Assembly (NCBI GenBank): GCA_027604005.1
Contig: JADGJT010000058.1
Location: 17,932 to 81,931 of the forward strand
Source: Dinochytrium kinnereticum
Lineage: Eukaryota > Chytridiomycota > Chytridiomycetes > Chytridiales > Chytridiaceae
Reading direction: 5' to 3'
DNA: 64,000 nucleotides
Made by a program: the position numbers and the translations under genes. Shown piece by piece: positions 60,203 to 64,000 of the stretch (position 1 is its first letter; every line of letters begins with the position of its first letter). The notes under the pieces were generated by a model, which did not search any database, was not told the DNA's origin, and worked only from the letters and a program-made list of their open reading frames with translations.

Positions 60203-62293
60203 ATGTCGAGATCCAGGAACGGAGAGCAACCGTCCTCCTCCTCCTCATCACCCAGACAGAGCGAGGCAACCACAAAGCCCCATCATCACCACAGCAGCAC
60301 CCCACGCCATCTCCCATCTCCCAGCCCCTCCCCCTACTACACCCCTGCACCGTCGCCTCATCCCCACGCCCAACCCACCATGACTGAAGTTCAGCAACAG
60401 CAGCTTCAACAGCCTCCGACACCCAAGAAGGACTCATCTCAGCAGCAGCAGTTTCCTCCTCAACCCCACACCTCATCCCGTCATCATCATCATCATCACC
60501 ATCAGTCTTCTGGTAACCCCAACGCTTCAGGGAACGCACAGCTGGCAACGATGGGAAGCTCGGGGAGGCTGCATTCCTCGAGTCCCAACGTTGTTGGGGT
60601 GCACTTTAAGGTTGGAAAGAAGATCGGAGAGGGTTCCTTTGGGATTATCTATGAAGGTAATGGGCGTGGGCTTCTTCTTTTTTGATCTGATCTGATCCGC
60701 TCGATTTCATGGGCCTACTTGTAGAGGCTGTCTTCCTCTATCATTTTGGGCTGGCGATCATGCTTTTGCCACATACCTTGAATCCGGATGTGCATCTAAT
60801 GCCCCCCACCCCCACCCCTTTTTTTCCTTCTTTTTTGTTTTTGCTCTTTTACTGATCCCATGCACAATGTCAGGCGTCAACATGCTGAACAACCAGCCCA
60901 TAGCCATTAAGTTTGAACCCAGAAAGAGTGATGCACCCCAACTGAGGGACGAGTATCGCACTTATAAGATCCTGGCCAATTCTTGTAAGCATATTTTCTG
61001 CTCATGTTTCTATTTCCTTCACAACGTTTTTCTTCTTGTCTTTAACATGGCTTCAAGCTGGTTTTCCCAATGTCTTCTACTATGGCCAGGAAGGGCTCCA
61101 CAACATTCTTTGTATTGATCTTTTGGGCCCCAGTTTGGAAGATATGTTTGATCTCTGTGGGCGGAAGTTTTCAGTCAAGACGGCGTGTATGGTGGCTAAG
61201 CAGATGGTTTGTTTGCTTGTTTCTTTTTAGCCCTTTTCTCGTCCTTTTTTGTTGCTTCACGTGATGGAAGTAATGCTCATTGTTGTTTTTTTTTAGATTA
61301 CACGAGTTCAGCAGGTTCATGAGAAAAACTTGATCTACCGTGATATAAAACCCGACAACTTCCTCATTGGCCGTCTTCCAAGGCCGAACGAGCCTTCACC
61401 ACCAAGTGTCATGATCACTGGAGGTATGCCCTAATGCTCTGTAAATGCTTTACTTTTTCTGCTGCAATTGCTGTCAAACTGTTTTGGCTGATTATTTTTT
61501 TTTCTACCTCTTCCTTGCAACATTAAAAAAGACCCACACAGCATTGTTGCAAACCACTCTGTTCAGCATCCGCACCCCGCCTCTCAGGTTTACATGGTCG
61601 ACTTTGGAATGGCAAAGCTGTACAGAGATCCAAAGACGAAGCAGCACATTCCGTATAGGGAGAAGAAAAGCTTGAGTGGTACCGCGCGGTATATGAGTAT
61701 CAATACGCATCTTGGACGAGGTAGGCCTGTCTTCCCCGGCTCTTTAACCTACACACAGTTTCTGTGGCTAACACGTTCTTTGCAGAGCAATCTAGGAGAG
61801 ATGACCTTGAAGCGCTTGGTCATGTCTTTATGTACTTTCTCCGCGGTCACCTTCCTTGGCAGGGCCTTAAGGCGGCCACCAACAAACAAAAGTATGAGAA
61901 GATTGGAGAAAAGAAGCAGACCACGGCCATTAGAGACCTTTGTGAAGGATTCCCGGATGAGTTTTATGAATACTTGAAGTACGCCCGTGAGCTGAAGTTT
62001 GAGGAGACGCCCGATTATGACTACCTGAGGGGGTTGTTGGATACTGGTATGTTAGGTTTTTTGCTCTTTGGATTGTTTCAACGTTGCAGCTCTTGATACT
62101 GATGTTTTTATTTTTATTTTATTTTCCTTTTAAAGTCCTGGCCAAGATTGGTGAAACCGACGATGGTGTGTTTGACTGGATGATCGCGATGGATGCCCAA
62201 AGGAAGGAAAAGGAGCGTCTTCGCGAAATCGAGCGCGAACAACGCGAACGCGACCGCGCCGAACGCGAACGATACCGCTCTGAGAGGTCTCAA

Positions 62294-62325
<32 letters not shown>

Positions 62326-62953
62326 GATTCCTATCCCTGGTAGCCCGTCCCCAGTTCCTCCAACACCCACTGGAGCGTCCAACATGCTTTCTGTTGAAGC
62401 TGGTGGAAGAGTGTCTGGCGCTGGTGGAGCAAGTGTTGCTGCTTTGAGGGGATCGATGAGTATGGTTCATTCCGCTTCGAACGTCTCGGGTGGGCTCAAC
62501 GGCAAGCCTGGTCAGAGTGGAGGAGACCTTCACCACCAACACCCGTTCTCCTCCAACTCGGCAGTGGGAGTTGGCTCCCGCGGGTCGGTCAACCCTTCCT
62601 CCTCTCCTCACCCGATGTCGGGGTCTGGGATTGGCATTGGGATGGGTGGGACTTCTGGGGTCATTCAGGGACAGCAGCATGCTGGGTTTTATAGCCACCA
62701 GTCGTCGCCTAGCCCTTACGGATCGCAACCGCATTTGAGTCATCCTGATGCTGGAGGGGCCTCGGCTAGTGCTGCAGCTATTGCTGCTGCTGCTGGGGCT
62801 GCGGGGTATCAGCAGCCACCGCAGCAACAACAGGGTGGAGGCAAGGAGGAGAGGGGGAGGAAGGAGAGGAAGAAGCCTAAGAAGTGGTGGAAGAGGATGT
62901 TTGCTTGGTGTAATCCAAATAAGGATCAGCAGGGGGGTGATGGAGGACGGTAG
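60203..62953 (+). CDS. casein kinase 1, CK1-gamma/Yck-like
   Basis: Plasma-membrane type casein kinase 1. The start [20 protein letters not shown] leads into poly-His and poly-Gln low-complexity sequence (to about residue 135). The kinase domain then gives [16 protein letters not shown], the CK1-gamma/Yck signature [40 protein letters not shown], the catalytic [14 protein letters not shown] and [40 protein letters not shown] follows (the SIN of CK1 kinases), then the end GVFDWMIAM. The C-terminal tail has a Glu/Arg-rich helix, poly-Gln, Gly/Ser stretches and a basic, aromatic end [20 protein letters not shown]. Yeast Yck1/2 end in a palmitoylated Cys pair, absent here. An in-frame ATG at 60107 would extend the protein; 60380 is another option. 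Nine or so exons. Confidence 0.92.
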
Positions 62954-64000
62954 ACCGGTTTCTCTTTGCTTTTCTTTTTGAGAATGGAAAGAGGGTCAAA
63001 AAGAGGCTGGGGTTGGAGGGTGCCCGTTATTAGTGGTACTGATACATTTTTCTTTCAGCTGCGTGATGTGATGCTGCTTGTTTTCTTCATGTTCTGTATT
63101 CTTTCTTCCCCGATCATCTACTACTTATCATCTATTTTCTTCGAATGTTTGTCTGCTTGCTTTTTTGTTTCTCTCCTGGATTCCTTTTCCTTTTTTGCTG
63201 TTACATCCACTTTCAGCTATTTCCTTTTTTTTTCTCTTTCCTTTCCAAAGCGCTCCTCATTGTTATTTGAGACTTTTGTTGAGGGTTTAACTTCTTTGCC
63301 CGCTCGCCTCTCTCTCATTTTTTTTTTTTTTTCTGTGTTTGTCATTTCGATTGAGAACTGAATTGATATATTTTCACTTCTTTTTCTGGTTAGGCAAGAG
63401 TCCATTTTATGGTTTGTTTTTGTTTTTTTTTGTTTTTTTGATAAACTTTTCCTTTACCCCTCGCGTTTTCCCCCTCCCTTTTCACCCCCCACCGTATGCT
63501 TTTGGTGCTTTTTGACTCCCTGTTTGTTTGTTGTTGTTTTCTTTTTCTTTGCGTGGTTCTTTTATATCTTGCCTCCCTTTTACGTTTCCTTTCTGCAAGT
63601 GCGTTGTGTGGGGAGGGGGGCTCTGATTTTTTTCCTTTTTCACATGCCCTACACTTGTTTTGGATCTTATGGGGGTTGTTTTTTTTTTAAATCTTTTGTG
63701 GAGTTTGGGGGGTTGGGTTGGACACCCCTTTTATATTTTCTTTTTCGGTTGGTTACTGCTTTGCTTGTGTCGTTGATGTTTGTTGTTTTTTTTTCTTCTT
63801 CTTTTTTCTTTCTTTTTACCTGCCTTCTCCCTCCACTTCAGATGATGCGAACATTCTATGTGTGCCTTATTATTTTTTTTTTCTCTCTTAAAAAAAAACA
63901 AAAAAAATTAACTCTTGTCTTTTTATGTGGTTTCTTTTTTTTTTTTCTTTTTTCTTTCTTGTTTTTAGTGTGGTGGGGTGGTCGTTTTTTTTTTTTTTGT
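62954..64000. other. 3' flank of the CK1 gene, very T-rich
   Basis: About 1 kb to the window edge, with long T-tracts and few A on the plus strand. Short ORFs here are low-complexity Phe/Ser/Leu and are not supported. I see no RNA gene or repeat other than homopolymers. Confidence 0.5.

Noticed and set aside
62114..62830. 238-codon minus-strand ORF rich in Leu and Ser
   Set aside because: Antisense of the poly-Gln/Ser tail of the CK1 kinase.

Overview
The window is eukaryotic nuclear DNA and very probably comes from a zoosporic (flagellated) fungus of the chytrid grade. Nearly every gene is broken by short GT-AG introns, many only 35-60 nt long, and intergenic gaps are often under 100 bp. 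Fungal features (an Ecm33-like GPI wall protein, a Yck-like casein kinase, an HMT1-type ABC half-transporter, a fungal G-gamma) sit beside genes for cilia (a CEP164 distal-appendage homologue and an ODF3/SHIPPO-repeat protein). A cyclic-nucleotide-gated K+ channel resembles the channel type described from Blastocladiella zoospores. The species cannot be fixed from the sequence.

Layout. 1-7.3 kb (minus strand): 5' part of a Dicer-like gene running off the left edge, an unrecognised ORF, and coatomer alpha. 8.2-11.6 kb (minus): CEP164-like ciliary protein. 11.8-12.9 kb (minus): an unknown WxxxF-motif protein and unresolved coding-like exons. 13.3-17.3 kb (plus): tRNA adenosine deaminase Tad1/ADAT1, then mitochondrial ALDH7A1. 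17.5-20.8 kb: TGS1 cap hypermethylase (minus) and CNOT11 (plus), whose start codons overlap. 21.2-29.3 kb: PH-domain protein (plus), a G-gamma subunit gene of only 78 codons (minus), a lipase (plus) and the Ecm33-like protein (minus). 29.7-35.2 kb: SHIPPO-repeat protein (plus), DUF1764 protein (minus), CNG channel (plus). 35.6-41.4 kb (all plus and tightly packed): sepiapterin reductase, ALKBH1, AGC kinase, ARL2. 41.6-46.1 kb: an unrecognised multi-exon protein (minus), a METTL21-type methyltransferase (plus) and a small unknown gene (minus). 46.6-51.9 kb: two convergent, diverged paralogues for cysteine-rich single-pass membrane proteins with matching intron positions. 52.5-63 kb (plus): a formin-like GBD/FH3 protein without an FH2 domain, an ABCB6/HMT1-type transporter and a CK1-gamma/Yck-like kinase. 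The last 1 kb is T-rich 3' flank.

Functional themes. RNA processing and decay are well represented (Dicer, Tad1, TGS1, CNOT11, ALKBH1). Cilium and zoospore signalling are represented by CEP164, ODF3, the CNG channel, G-gamma and possibly ARL2. The rest are trafficking and metabolism genes (COPA, ALDH7A1, sepiapterin reductase, lipase). I see no tRNA, rRNA, CRISPR array, transposon or viral remnant. The best candidates for something new are the paired cysteine-rich membrane proteins, the unknown 41.6-44.5 kb protein, the FH2-less GBD/FH3 protein, the 75-residue gene at 45.7-46.1 kb, and the extreme compaction (shared start codons, ATGA overlap).
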